64,000 nt of DNA from Ampullaceana balthica. Its lineage: Eukaryota > Mollusca > Gastropoda > Lymnaeidae. Of this stretch, positions 11,745 to 22,420 are shown one piece after another. The notes under the pieces were generated by a model. That model did no database searches. It saw only the letters and a program-made list of their open reading frames with translations, and was not told the DNA's origin. A program made the position numbers and the translations under genes. The first letter of the stretch is position 1, and every line of letters begins with the position of its first letter. The stretch covers positions 1,365,001-1,429,000 of the forward strand of contig CALYLW010000164.1 of the NCBI GenBank assembly GCA_944989445.1. Reading direction: 5' to 3'.

Positions 11745-12345
11745 TGTAAATACCAGTTTTGGAATAACATTTTGTAAATACCAGTGGTCAAGTATATACC
11801 GGTTGGTAAATACCAGTGGTCAAGTATATACCGGTTGGTAAATACCAGTGGTCAAGTATATACCGGTTGGTAAATACCAGTGGTCAAGTATATACCGGTT
11901 GGTAAATACCAGTGGTCAAGTATATACCGGTTGGTAAATACCAGTGGTCAAGTATATACCGGTTGATAAATACCGGTTGATAAATACCAGTGGTCAAGTA
12001 TATACCGGTTGGTAAATACCAGTGGTCAAGTATATACCGGTTGGTAAATACCAGTGGTCAAGTATATACCGGTTGGTAAATACCAGTGGTCAAGTATATA
12101 CCGGTTGGTAAATACCAGTGGTCAAGTATATACAGGTTGGTAAATACCAGTGGTCAAGTATATACCGGTTGGTAAATACCAGTGGTCAAGTATATACCGG
12201 TTGGTAAATACCAGTGGTCAAGTATATACCGGTTGGTAAATACCAGTGGTCAAGTATATACCGGTTGGTAAATACCAGTGGTCAAGTATATACCGGTTGG
12301 TAAATACCAGTGGTCAAGTATATACCGGTTGGTAAATACCAGTTT
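11745..12345. repeat. 32-bp minisatellite, about 18 copies
   Basis: The unit is taaataccagtggtcaagta followed by tataccggttgg (32 bp). Copies are almost identical, so amplification is recent. One internal duplication of ggttgataaatacc lies at about 11960-11990. Confidence 0.96.
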
Positions 12346-13499
12346 TTAAAGTCAAGCACGACTGAGTGCCATGCCAGAGGACCTACAGTAAAAAAAAATG
12401 TACATGATATCGAAGATGTTGCTCTATGCCTTGCAAATGACGTGGGAATATTCATGAGTTTCATCCCCAAACGTCCTTGAATGTTCCAAGTCAGCATCAA
12501 GCCGCTCGTTTCTCGCCAAGTGAATTGACGCAGTGCATGGCGAATTTTCGAGCCATCACCACCTGTTATTTACTCCCGAAAGCAAACTCGGTCAAGAATT
12601 CTCATTGGTTTCACTTACGGTGTACAGGAGTGCGTCATTCCGGCCAAAAACTGTGATGATGACATGCTGCCCAAAAAATTTATGGATCAATATCTTAATT
12701 TACGGTTTGCTGGATCAGTATCGTACCTAAGGGTGTGGATAAAATTTGTTGCATCGAACGCTTATTGTGGAAGTATATTATTATTATAAAAATTGAAAAC
12801 GTAATATATATATATATCGAAGTGACATGTCAGCACTATGATGAAGGTTACATCAGAACAGAACGACGTATATATCAGATTAATTAACTATCAAAAATTA
12901 AATGTCAACAATCGATGGATCACTTAGTAAGGCTCAGTAGTTCGACTCCAGAGTACTCCCATCAAAAAGAATATTTTAAAAATAAAATAAATTGTACTTG
13001 CACACAAAGTAACGGTGACAGTTTGAGAGACGACAGATGTATTAAAAAAGTAAGTAAAATTTCGTACGCGCTATATTTTTTTCTTATTGTAATTTTCGTC
13101 ATGTTCTTGATAAGTTGTCTATCTTATCTCATCTCATTTTATCTTATCTTATCTTATCGTCTTACAGACGCTCCCTTTTGGAGAAGGTGCGTTTATCCGT
13201 GGTTTACGTCTTGTATTGTGTTTTCATTAGAGTTTTAATTGATGATAGAGTTTTTGTTTTCCTCGCTTGCTCAGGTAACCTGAAGGGCATACGGGAAGAT
13301 GAGCATTGGTCATTGGTGTTAGTGGTTGGGTTTCTGAGGTTATCAGAATTGGTCAACCCTAAGATCTGTGACAAGAGTCAGGACGAAGAAGGACTTGCAT
13401 GTAATTGTTCTTGTGAACTGAACAAGCAGAGTGTTTTGATCACTATTTCTATCTAAATATTTTTTTTTGAAAAGGGGTGTTTAAGTCCTATGTGCTTTT
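12346..13499. other. Mostly unique AT-rich DNA
   Basis: A short tatcttatct run sits near 13125-13160 and a TA run at 12805-12820. Open frames at 12915-13238 and 13115-13456 are partly spanned by those runs, and I recognise no domain in them. Confidence 0.4.
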
Positions 13500-13660
13500 A
13501 CTGTGTATGTCCTATGTTTATGTCCTATTTATTTCCTATGTATGTGTCCTATATGTATGTCCTGTGTATGTCATGTGTAAATGACCTGTGTGCCAAGCAT
13601 GTGTAAAATTCATGTGTGTATGTCCAGTGCGTCCTATGTGTGTGTCCTGTGTGTACACTC
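13500..13660. repeat. Degenerate tatgtcctatg tandem repeat
   Basis: Words of the type tatgtcctatgt and tgtgtcctgtgt recur every 10-16 bp with much divergence. Confidence 0.65.
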
Positions 13661-14245
13661 TCCGCGGCATATTAAGCCGTTGCCTAAGTGCCCACGTGAC
13701 GTTTTGTTTACAACTGTTCATGCCAGACACAGCGCTGTCCATCCGGTGACGTCACCCCCGCCAGCCAGGACGTGGCGATCTGTCCGTCCATCTCCAAATC
13801 GATAACCTCCTTCCGAACAACGGCCATCGTCGGGTAAAAAAAAACAACATAAAATAAAATAACACGTTGACCGTCCACTAGTCACACGACACCATTGTAC
13901 GTGGCCGTCCGCTCATAAACCAGGCCCAGGAGCTACGGCCGTCCATTAGTAAGCTCTACCGTGTGTAACCGTCTGTTAGACAACGACTGTGCGCCCGACC
14001 GTCCATTAGTGTCCAAGATGATGGACGACCAATAAGTGGCCACGTTCCACCTAGTGCGTCCTCATGTGGCGTGACTTGGTCGTCTGCTAGTTTATGACTA
14101 GGGCCGGGGACGGGGGGGGGGACACGGACGTGGGGTCTATTCTTTTTTTTAAAAATTCACAGACAGGCCTGGGGAAAAAGAGGAATAGAATGGGGAGTGA
14201 AGGGGTGGGCTTAGAGAGGATCGGGGGGGGGTGAGAAGAAAGGGG
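13661..14245. other. GC-richer region with ccgtccattagt words
   Basis: From about 13870 to 14090 the word ccgtcc(a/g)(c/t)tagt or a close variant recurs every 30-60 bp, which may be a very old tandem repeat. Otherwise the sequence is unique. Poly-G and poly-T tracts lie at 14110-14155. Confidence 0.4.
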
Positions 14246-14307
14246 ATATAGTCTAGAAGGTAGAGGATAAATTCTAGAATCTAGAAGGTAGGGGGTATAG
14301 TCTAGAG
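14246..14307. repeat. Short tatagtctagaaggtag repeat
   Basis: About three imperfect copies of a tagtctagaaggtagagg-like unit directly abut the hAT end at 14308. Confidence 0.7.
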
Positions 14308-14440
14308 CAGGGGTCGCCAAATCTGTAGTAACTGAGAACCATTTTTTAAAAAAAATGTTGGAAGCTGCATTGAAGCATTTTGGGTCACGACCCCAGTCGC
14401 AATGAGAAACTCCTTTTATTATTTATTGTTTAAATTATTT
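14308..14440 (-). mobile_element. hAT transposon terminal segment
   Basis: Begins caggggtcgccaaat, typical of hAT terminal inverted repeats, and includes gggtcacgacccc about 85 bp inward. The transposase relic at 15115-15345 reads on the minus strand towards this end, so I infer that this is the 3' end of one degraded hAT element. The two parts are separated by the Helitron at about 14522-15023. No opposite terminus was found. Confidence 0.6.
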
Positions 14441-14521
14441 TTTTTCAAATTTAAACATTTCAAATTTTCAATTGTTTTAACCCTAATCGTGCACTAAAAA
14501 ATATATGCGATGCGGTTACAC

Positions 14522-15023
14522 AATATATTATATATTTACGCTCAATTATCACTGACGCCTAACGCTAAGGGAAATCACTCTTTTTTAAAAAAAATTTTGC
14601 GTTGTATAAGTGCTGATTGACTAAAATAGTTATTTTTTGGTGCAGTAATTTGGTGCGCTGCTTTCTAAAATTAGTTTAAAAATCGTGTTGTGATTAGCAC
14701 TGTAAAAATTATTATATAATGCTTTGTTTAATTTTCAGGAATATTTCGTATTTATTAAGTTACTTGGGCTTTTCACCAAAAAAAAAGTGGGCGCCGTAGT
14801 ATTTATCATACAAGGATAAGTTACTCGTACAAGGATAAGTTACTTCGGCTTTTGACCCAAAAAAAGCCTATTATAAAATACTTGGAGTACATTTAAGAAA
14901 GTATAATATTACGTATTTATCATACAAGGACAAGTTAGTTGGGCTTTTGAAAAAGGTGGGCGCCGTAGGCGCCCTTAAAAAATGGGGGCACCGCCGGCGC
15001 CACGGCGCCGCAGCACAAACTAG
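14522..15023 (+). mobile_element. Non-autonomous Helitron (CTAG family), copy 1
   Basis: The 5' side is a TA-rich start followed by tttacgctcaattat. The 3' side has a GC-rich hairpin segment (ggcgccacggcgcc) about 10 bp before a terminal ctag followed by t. This agrees with Helitron structure (3' hairpin, CTRR end, insertion next to T). It shares internal blocks with the copies at 21810, 35891, 41212 and 54104, including tttggtgcagtaatttggtg. Confidence 0.75.
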
Positions 15024-15114
15024 TTAACAAATATTTAAATATGTAAAATTATAAACAGAAACATATTTACATCTGCATACATACTCATAATTATAATGAA
15101 CATTATTTGTTATG

Positions 15115-15345
15115 ATTTTGCTTAGAAGCCTTTGAAATCTGGTTGGTAGCTAGTAGCTTTCGTACGAAGAAGTTCTGTAAGATGCTAGTTACTATTTGGT
15201 GCTCGGTGTTTTGATTTTATGTACTGAAAATTGGATGATATAAGTCCGCCATTAGCTTTCTGAGCATGAGAATATTTTACTTCTGGCGCGAGCTTCCAGA
15301 AATCCATCACAGATGTTGACTTGTGCATCATTACCAAACCTTGAT
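15115..15345 (-). pseudogene. hAT transposase C-terminal dimerisation domain relic
   Basis: The minus strand, in one frame, reads MHKSTSVMDFWKLAPEVKYS, then YIKSKHRAPN, an in-frame stop, HLTELLRT, and TSYQPDFKGF. This matches the order of the hAT dimerisation region found in SCAND3/ZBED-like proteins (FW..., IKSKHR, EHL..LLR, SY.PDF). The usual LFGSTYLCE-type core between the first two blocks is missing, apparently by deletion, and stops interrupt the frame, so the gene is dead. Upstream domains (zinc finger, catalytic RNase H fold) are gone. The sequence is cut by the minisatellite that begins at about 15362. Confidence 0.75.
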
Positions 15346-15361
15346 CTGCCTGTGTTGCCTA

Positions 15362-15431
15362 TTTCCTGAATGTGACGTATATTCAATACGTATTGCGTAT
15401 TGCCTAAATGTGTCGAAGTGTATTTGATACG
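15362..15431. repeat. Left part of 38-bp minisatellite, two diverged copies
   Basis: Two diverged copies of the tgacgtgtatttaatacg / tattgcgtattgcctgaatg unit. The rest of the array resumes at 15863 on the far side of an inserted element. Confidence 0.85.
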
Positions 15432-15862
15432 GTTAACCGACAAAACGGCCCCGGAAAAAAAAACGGCCCCGACAAATGGGCCCCGACATAGCGGAACCGG
15501 TCAAAACGGCCCTGGACTAATAGATGGACTAATAGTGAAAAAATACAATCAAATATTATATTAGTATTTTTACTTATCGATTCACTGTCAGGTTTAGCTC
15601 ACAAGAAACAATAATAATGACATCACAAGAAACTATTTAACAGCCTTCACTCTATATGGTACCAAGACACTTTTGTCTGTTGAGAGGAAATAATTTAATA
15701 ACATCAGAAGAAATATTTTTACAATTTGACAACTTTTCTTTTAAGGGTGAAAAGTTGACAAAAGCTTTAAATGCACCCCCTCCCCCCCCCTCTCAAAATA
15801 AAGAGTAAATTTTTGGATAAAAAATTTAAACAATTTGTCCGGGGCCGTTTTGACGGGTCACG
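15432..15862. mobile_element. Inverted-repeat element inserted in the 38-bp array
   Basis: The ends are inverted copies of caaaacggccccgg (15441 on; its complement near 15839-15854), with 13 of 17 further terminal bases matching. The flanks atttgatacg and atttaatacg look like a target duplication of about 10 bp, the size expected of Mutator-like elements. However, the host array itself contains this word, so the duplication is not proof. The interior is AT-rich and non-coding. Confidence 0.6.
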
Positions 15863-16188
15863 ATTTAATACGTATTTCATATTTCCTAAATGTGACGTGC
15901 ATTTAACACGTGTTTTGATATTTCCCGAATGTTACATGCATTTAATACGTATTGCGTATTACCTGAATGTGACGTGTATTTAATACGTATTGCGTATTGC
16001 CTGAATGTGACGTGTATTTAATACGTATTGCGTATTGCCTGAATGTGACGTGTATTTAATACGTATTGCGTATTGCCTGAATGTGACGTGTATTTAATAC
16101 GTATTGCGTATTGCCTGAATGTGACGTGTATTTAATACGTATTGCGTATTGCCTGAATGTGACGTGTATTTAATACGTATTGCCTTTA
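15863..16188. repeat. 38-bp minisatellite, about 8 copies
   Basis: The unit combines tgacgtgtatttaatacg and tattgcgtattgcctgaatg (38 bp). The left copies are diverged and the right copies (after 15960) are almost identical. The array homogenised from the right after the insertion at 15432-15862. Confidence 0.94.
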
Positions 16189-16752
16189 ACGTGACGGGTT
16201 TCATCCCCAAGGTTCTCTATCTTACCATGTGGTCATTACGCATGCGCAGTGGAAACCTCAAGGGTCATCTCTACATAATTTGTCCCTGGACAACCACATG
16301 ACGTCATCCTGGGCTCTCATTTGACCAGGGACTCTTGAATAATTGCCGGCTAGTTCATTGCAGGCTGTAAAAAAAATGAGCTAAATTCATGGTAAATTAT
16401 TTGATGCTAATATTAGCTCGATGCATCATAGTTACATGTGATTAGATGAAGCTTTTAGTTCAAAGTAACGTAAGCCGATAAATATAAATATGAGGTACGT
16501 GAATTGTAGCTTATTTTATATGTAAATAATAGCAGATTTGATTTGAAAATGATTTATTTGAACTAACATAAATTTTTCTAATAATTGGCCAGTGTCAATG
16601 ACCTCATCGTCTATTTAAGAATATCTAAGTAGGCTATTTACACAATTATTTTTGTAGATTTCTTATACATTGTCTAAATTCCGATAAAATGAGATTTAAA
16701 AAAAAATGTCACACATTAAATGGGAAAATAAACACCCAACAACAAACAATAA
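16189..16752. other. Unique AT-rich DNA
   Basis: No coding, RNA or repeat signal that I can support, apart from A- and T-runs. Confidence 0.4.
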
Positions 16753-16840
16753 CAAGGCTAGACATGAAACATGGGTAAACGTAGGACCCAATAATCTTCT
16801 GTATAGAAGGAGCCTCTGTAACAAATAAGATAAGATAACC
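16753..16840 (+). mobile_element. LINE 3' tail fragment
   Basis: The sequence ggtaaacgtaggacccaata, then atcttctgtatagaaggag and a taagataagat end, matches the 3' end following the reverse transcriptase terminus at 50331-50497. Only the tail is kept, as expected of extreme 5' truncation on reverse transcription. Confidence 0.7.
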
Positions 16841-16850
16841 AAGACCTTGA

Positions 16851-17155
16851 CAACCAGACTCTAAGTCTAAACAATCAGACTCTTAAGTCTAAACAATCAG
16901 ACTCTAAGTCTAAACAATCAGACTCTAAGTCTAAACAATCAGACACTACGTCTAAATAAACATACTCTACGTCTAAACAACCAGACTCTATACAACCAGA
17001 CTATATACAACCATACTCTTTGTCTAAACAACCAGACTCTATGTCTAAACAACCAGACTCTTAGTCTAAACAACCAGACTCTATGCATGTCTAAAAAAAA
17101 CTAGACTCTATGTATAAACAACCAGACTCTATACAACTAGACTCTATGTCTAAAC
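16851..17155. repeat. 21-bp minisatellite, about 14 copies
   Basis: The unit is agactctaagtctaaacaat plus c (21 bp). The left copies are regular; the right copies are shortened (actctatacaaccag). It starts directly after the LINE tail. Confidence 0.9.
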
Positions 17156-18490
17156 CACATACTCCCCCCCAAACAACAAACAAACAAACAAAACAACAAC
17201 AACATATCCCAAGACAGCGCTGTCCGTCTACAACGAAATAGCCCCATACCCCGCCCCCTCCCTCCATTACTGTGACCATTACTGCGAGTATCCAGCAGTA
17301 AGCAAAGAGACAGGGACCTGTTGGGACGGGTGGGCTTGTCCAGAAAGAGGAAGGGGATTTAATTTTCATCGGAGGGGAAGAAAAAAACTGGCCAAGCTAC
17401 AGGATTACCGCCCGTGATATCCCGAGAGAAAGAAGCTTTGCAAAAGTCGGATTTAGTCTCGAGGGCGGTACCCGAAGCTCTAGAGTCTCTCTCGGAGAAA
17501 TTCCCATTAGCCGAGATAGGACCATATCTTATGTAACACAATATCCGGTCGGCCCCGGCGTGTGCATCTTCAAGGGAGAGAAGAGAAATAGCAGTACTGG
17601 ATAGTGATGGGATTGGGGGGGGGGAGGGGGGGGTTGCGAGAGGTACTAAGAATGGGGTGACAAAATGGCCGAATGGAGCGTGTAATGTGGCCAGATTTTC
17701 TCGAAACCGTGAACTAAAAAGTAATGTTGACGTCAGAGAAGGACGCGCAACTGTGCATCCAAGTAAGTTGGCGTTGACGCGGGTCTTTCATTTAGTTTCA
17801 TCGTTTAAGATAAAAGAAGGTTGAGAAAGAAAACAGATTAGTTAGAATTTTTTAAAAAAAAACAACAAAAAAAAACAGAAAAAAAACAAATTAAACTAGG
17901 TAAGACTAAGTGGCAAAACTAGGGCCCACGGGCTGCAAGCTAACATTCGTTAAGCCCCAAAAGAACACACCACTTATTATGCTTTCCGCCGTATATCGTC
18001 ATAAATATTATTTGACTTGATTGAGTACACATTGATTTAATTGCAATGTGTATACTTTTTTCCCGACGTCATTAAAAAATCATAATTATGTATGTAATCA
18101 TTAAAAAGGAATGGAAGGATGTGGTGGAGCAGGCCAGGGCCCTACATGGGCTGTAGCGCCACTGATGGTGATTTAACATTTATTAATTTAAAATCTGAAA
18201 TTAAGTCAGTGTTAACATTTAAATTTGTTTATCGTTCTTACAATGTTCATAACGACAAAATAAGTGTAACAATTTTGGAAAGTTTTCAGTAAAAGTTACG
18301 TACATGTGTCTTATAAAGGCTCCTGTTGCTGAAGGAATAGACCACACGATTCTGTCACTGCCTTAAAATTGTATGGACGGACGGATCAGCGCCGCAGTAT
18401 TTGAAGGAATTATCACCTGAACACGTGTCTGTCTCTAAAGGCACCATCTAAAGAGGCAGCGATATTTTACACAGTCCCTTCTGAAAGTTC
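17156..18490. other. Unique DNA with G-runs and a possible hAT remnant
   Basis: Minus-strand frames at 17091-17541 have no known domain. At 17912-18166 the ends gtggcaaaac and gtagcgccactg resemble inverted hAT-type termini, but no target duplication is evident. A-runs lie at 17850-17890. Confidence 0.4.
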
Positions 18491-19220
18491 CCGGAGTGGA
18501 TGGACACAGGAGGAAGTCCTGGAATGGATGGACACAGGAGGAAGTCCTGGAGTGGGTGGACACAGGAGGAAGTCCTGGAGTGGATGGACACAGGAGGAAG
18601 TCCTGGAGTGGATGGACACAGGAGGAAGTCCTGGAGTGGATGGACACAGGAGGAAGTCCTGGAGTGGATGGACACAGGAGGAAGTCCTGGAGTGGATGGA
18701 CACAGGAGGAAGTCCTGGAGTGGATGGACACAGGAGGAAGTCCTGGAGTGGATGGACACAGGAGGAAGGACTGGAGTGGGTGGACACAGGAGGAAGTCCT
18801 GGAGTGGATGGACACAGGAGGAAGTCCTGGAGTGGATGGACACAGGAGGAAGTACTGGAGTGGATGGACACAGGAGGAAGTCCTGGAGTGGATGGACACA
18901 GGAGGAAGGACTGGAGTGGGTGGACACAGGAGGAAGTCCTGGAGTGGATGGACACAGGAGGAAGTCATGGAGTGGATGGACACAGGAGGAAGTCCTGGAG
19001 TGGATGGACACAGGAGGAAGTCCTGGAGTGGATGGACACAGGAGGAAGGACTGGAGTGGGTGGACACAGGAGGAAGTCCTGGAGTGGATGGACACAGGAG
19101 GAAGGACTGGAGTGGGTGGACACAGGAGGAAGTCCTGGAGTGGATGGACACAGGAGGAAGTCCTAGAGTGGATGGACACAAGGGAGGTCCTGGAGTGGAT
19201 GGACACAGGGGAAGTCCTGT
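18491..19220. repeat. 28-bp minisatellite, about 26 copies
   Basis: The unit is gtcctggagtggatggacac followed by aggaggaa (28 bp). Because 28 leaves remainder one on division by three and the unit lacks stops in most phases, three plus-strand and three minus-strand frames stay open for 160-260 codons. All read permuted versions of the same 28-residue cycle (for example WTQEEVLEWMDTGGSPGVDG), so none is good evidence for a gene. Confidence 0.96.
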
Positions 19221-19719
19221 GGTGTGCGCTTCGGTGGCGCCAAAATTGTGGAACAGTCTTTCGAATTTTTAAAAAAAGAGTATGACGCCAAAGATAAATT
19301 TAAGAAACATTTGAAATTGTTAATAACATTTGAGAGAGCTTTTCAACATCAGAGCGCAACGAGCATGCTTGCCCAGCATGGAAAGTGTTATAGCTCTCTA
19401 TTGAAGAAAGCAATCATCATCATTAAAACTTAAAATTGTGTTTGCGTTCATATTTTTAAAATAAATTTAATGGACACGCTGCTGTATTTCTTAATTTATA
19501 TTTTTGAATTGTTGACCGCTTGGTACCGGGAGGTGATTGACCTACCACGACCTTTGTAAGGTCAATGCAACCCTCGGGCAAAGAAAAAAATCCCTTCCAA
19601 ATGGAAATTACGATAACATAAAAACCATGGAGGTGATGTAGTAAGAAAAGGGGGGGGGGCAGTGGAGTCCGCCTTACCGGAATGTATCCTTATTTAGAGG
19701 AAAAGCATTTTTGTCGAAC
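19221..19719. other. Unique DNA right of the 28-bp array
   Basis: An open frame at 19224-19433 translates to a short basic peptide (FGGAKIVEQSFEFLKK...). I recognise no domain, and it follows the array by a few bases only. Confidence 0.4.
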
Positions 19720-19932
19720 TGCGCTCTAAACCCACCCTATAGGTTCCCCTAACCTTTAGCTACGCCACTGCACAAGTGTAAGTCATTGTTTTATCACACC
19801 CACCCTCCAGATTCCCTAACCGATAGCTACGCCACTGCACAAGTGCATGTAAGTCATTGCTTTATCACACCCACCCTCCAGATTCCCCTAAACATTAGCA
19901 ACGCCACTGCAAGAGGTTAAGCCATTGTCTAA
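19720..19932. repeat. 67-72 bp tandem repeat, three copies
   Basis: Copies contain tagctacgccactgcacaag and gtaagtcattg...ttatcacaccc, spaced 67 and 72 bp. Confidence 0.85.
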
Positions 19933-20001
19933 TCCCAGACACTTGCCGGGCAATAGTTTCATTGAGCGCACCCAATGACTGGACACACATTTATGTTTTT
20001 T

Positions 20002-20550
20002 AAATCCCTTATATTAACTTCGAAATCTTTTCTCTCTGTCTCTCTGTCTGGCGTCATCTCTTCGTATGTCGGTCGGGCGGAAAAAACAAACGTAAAAAAA
20101 TGACCCACTTCCCGCGATGTCATCGAGCTGAAATTTGGCACATAGACTCGTGTCACCTAACAATGCAGCGTATCAATATTTCAGATCGATCGAACGTACC
20201 GTAATTAAATTAATGCATTTTTAGTTGATCTCTATACAACGTATGTAATTCAATTTTACTGTTTGTTATTGTTTTTTTCACGTGACAGTTCAGTTCGCGC
20301 GTTGACGCCACCCGTCGATGTACCAGCGTGCTTTGTTTACATTTTACGTGTCACGCTGAGCTAGGTCCAGCGATCGGTGACCAGACCTTTCCCCTCTCCC
20401 ACCCCCACCCCGGGGTTATAAAGCAAAGGGGAGTTAAGACAGATTCAGTCTGTAAATGTTTGTCGCGTTTGAAAATAATCAATACTTTTAGTTATGTTTC
20501 ATATATAAGGGATTTATAGTCAAAAACTTTGTTTTTACGGGTTTGTTTTA
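20002..20550 (+). mobile_element. Helentron-like non-autonomous element (family B), copy 1
   Basis: Starts with aaatcccttatattaacttc and ends with catatataagggatttatag, so the outer 13 bases are inverted copies of each other. Just after the right copy comes caaaaactttgtttttacgg, which folds into AAAAAC-TTT-GTTTTT. Short sub-terminal inverted repeats with a 3' hairpin are the hallmark of Helentrons and their short derivatives. The interior has a conserved cagatcgatcgaacgtacc block and a C-rich tract. Confidence 0.65.
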
Positions 20551-20565
20551 TTTACTGTTCGATTG

Positions 20566-20675
20566 TAACCACTGCTCCACTGTGTCCACTGATCCATTGA
20601 GTCCACTGGCATATTGTGTCCACTGATCAATTGTGTCCACTGCTCCATTGTATCCACTGCTCCACTGTGTCCACT
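20566..20675. repeat. 17-bp minisatellite, about 6 copies
   Basis: Imperfect copies of tgtgtccactgctccat, 17 bp. Confidence 0.85.
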
Positions 20676-21364
20676 GGTCTCATCATATGTCACGTGATCA
20701 TAATTACCCCTGGTTTAAGACGGACGCAGATGGACATTAACGGAGCAACATTCACGTCTAGCAACTCTTTTCGGCATCTTAATTCTGGTGGCGAGGTGAG
20801 GGGGGGGGTACGAACGTTTGGTGTGGGTGGGGGTGAGTGGGTGATCGCAGTAAAAAAAAATTAAGCAGGGTGACCTTGACATGAATATCTCATTCTAATC
20901 TTCTTCCGATGTATTTTTAGAATCAGTCACAGTGAAAAATGTGTGTGAAAGTAGACAAGAGTGAACAATACGTGTGGAAATAGACGTGAGTCAAGCAGGA
21001 AGCTCGGTGGGCGGTGTCCAGGCTTTGCTATATCGGTCAGGATTAAGTCAATATGAAACTCGTCATGGGAAGGGGAAAAACATGGGGCAGGTTATCCCCG
21101 AAGGTTGGGATTGGGGCTGGTGGGGGACAATGGGACACAGGGAATGGGGCGATGAAGGGCTGCCTGGATGATTCGTTGTTACGTCCAGCTAATGTTATTA
21201 CACGTAATTAATTTAGTTAGCCAGTTGTATAAGAAGGAAATCCAAAAACAACAAGCTTTGCTCTGCAGGCCGACACCAGGGTCTTAGGAAGTATTGGGAA
21301 GTTCAAAGTAACTTAATTTTTATTTTTTTTAAACAATAGGAATCTCGGAAGGTGTCCTAAATCG

Positions 21365-21365
<1 letters not shown>
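20676..21365. other. Unique and G-rich DNA
   Basis: G-runs at 20800-20835 and 21060-21150. The short frames have no domain. Confidence 0.4.

Positions 21366-21424
<59 letters not shown>
21366..21424. repeat. (TA)n microsatellite
   Basis: About 59 bp of uninterrupted TA. Confidence 0.97.
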
Positions 21425-21427
<3 letters not shown>

Positions 21428-21460
21428 CAGTACACCCTTAAGCCACAGGAACGAATATAT

Positions 21461-21811
21461 AATATCCTCCTACATAATAAAAGGCTATGTTCCGTGTGGT
21501 CATCGATAAGGATTGGTCCCTCAAACACATATGACTCTTACAGTCAATCATATTGAAGAATTTTACGCGGGCGTTCAAAACGAGTTATTTTTGGTGCAGT
21601 ATTTCTTCCAAGACTTTATTTTGAGTTATGCGCTTTGGGATTTATAGTCAAAAGCTATGTTTTACGAGTTATTTATTTTAACTATAATGAATAGTATTTT
21701 TGACGTGATGCACATGTATCCCGGTCGAGACGACTGTTGGAGGGGAGTTACAACATGCCACCGAACGGTGGCGGAACGTCCTTGGACGGGCTTTGTTGCT
21801 AGTAATATAAT
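21461..21811 (+). mobile_element. Helitron-like element (family A), copy 1
   Basis: Begins near cctacataataaaaggct and contains gattggtccctcaaacacat and an inner ggatttatagtcaaaagct block shared with family B termini. It ends at cgtccttggacgggctttgt, where cgtcc-tt-ggacg forms a 3' hairpin. Two other copies lie at 27490-28152 and 49786-50144. The class is inferred from the hairpin and the lack of long inverted repeats. Confidence 0.6.
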
Positions 21812-22079
21812 GAAAGCCCAAGTCACTGACTCCATAACGCTGAGGGACATAGTACAACAGTACATAGCCGTTAAAAAAGAAAGGTATCATTTTGGTTTCG
21901 ATATTAACAGAGCGTGTGGTGTTTCTCGCCGTAAAATATTATGACGCCAATTACCCAAAAAATTATAAAATACTTTGTGTACATTTCAGGAAGTTTAATG
22001 TTTCGTATTTATCATACAAGGATTAGTTACTTGGGCTTTTGAAAAAAGTGGGTGCCGTAGGCGCCCTACAACCCCTAGT
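21812..22079 (+). mobile_element. Non-autonomous Helitron (CTAG family), copy 2, short
   Basis: Follows family A copy 1 directly. It keeps acgctgagggacatagt, tatttatcatacaaggatta and gtgggtgccgtaggcgccc and ends cccctag before t. The middle of the full-length form is missing. Confidence 0.6.
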
Positions 22080-22420
22080 ATATGTATATAAACCCAGCAA
22101 ACTTGGACAGACGATGTAGTATAGGAGATCTCTTCTTTTAAGTCTTACATTTTATGGGCAAACATTCTCATACATGGAGTGTCATTGCAAATATGGGGCG
22201 CACTTCTTCATCTTTAATGTGATAAATTTAAACAGGCGGGCGACTTACAATAGGAAATGCTAACAAGATAGCGGCATGTTTTTAAGTAACAACGATCAAG
22301 GGAGCTGCTCATTAAAACAGGGGTTGTGAGTCTTAACTCGTTATGTGGTTTATGTTTTATTACAAGTAGCCTGATCAATAACGGCCGTTACAACGACACC
22401 AACAGAGCTTTAGTTGAGGA
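22080..22420. other. Unique DNA
   Basis: No feature that I can support. Confidence 0.4.

Noticed and set aside
18435..19285. Five or six long overlapping frames on both strands (up to 261 codons)
   Set aside because: All are translations of the 28-bp tandem repeat in different phases; a real gene would favour one frame.
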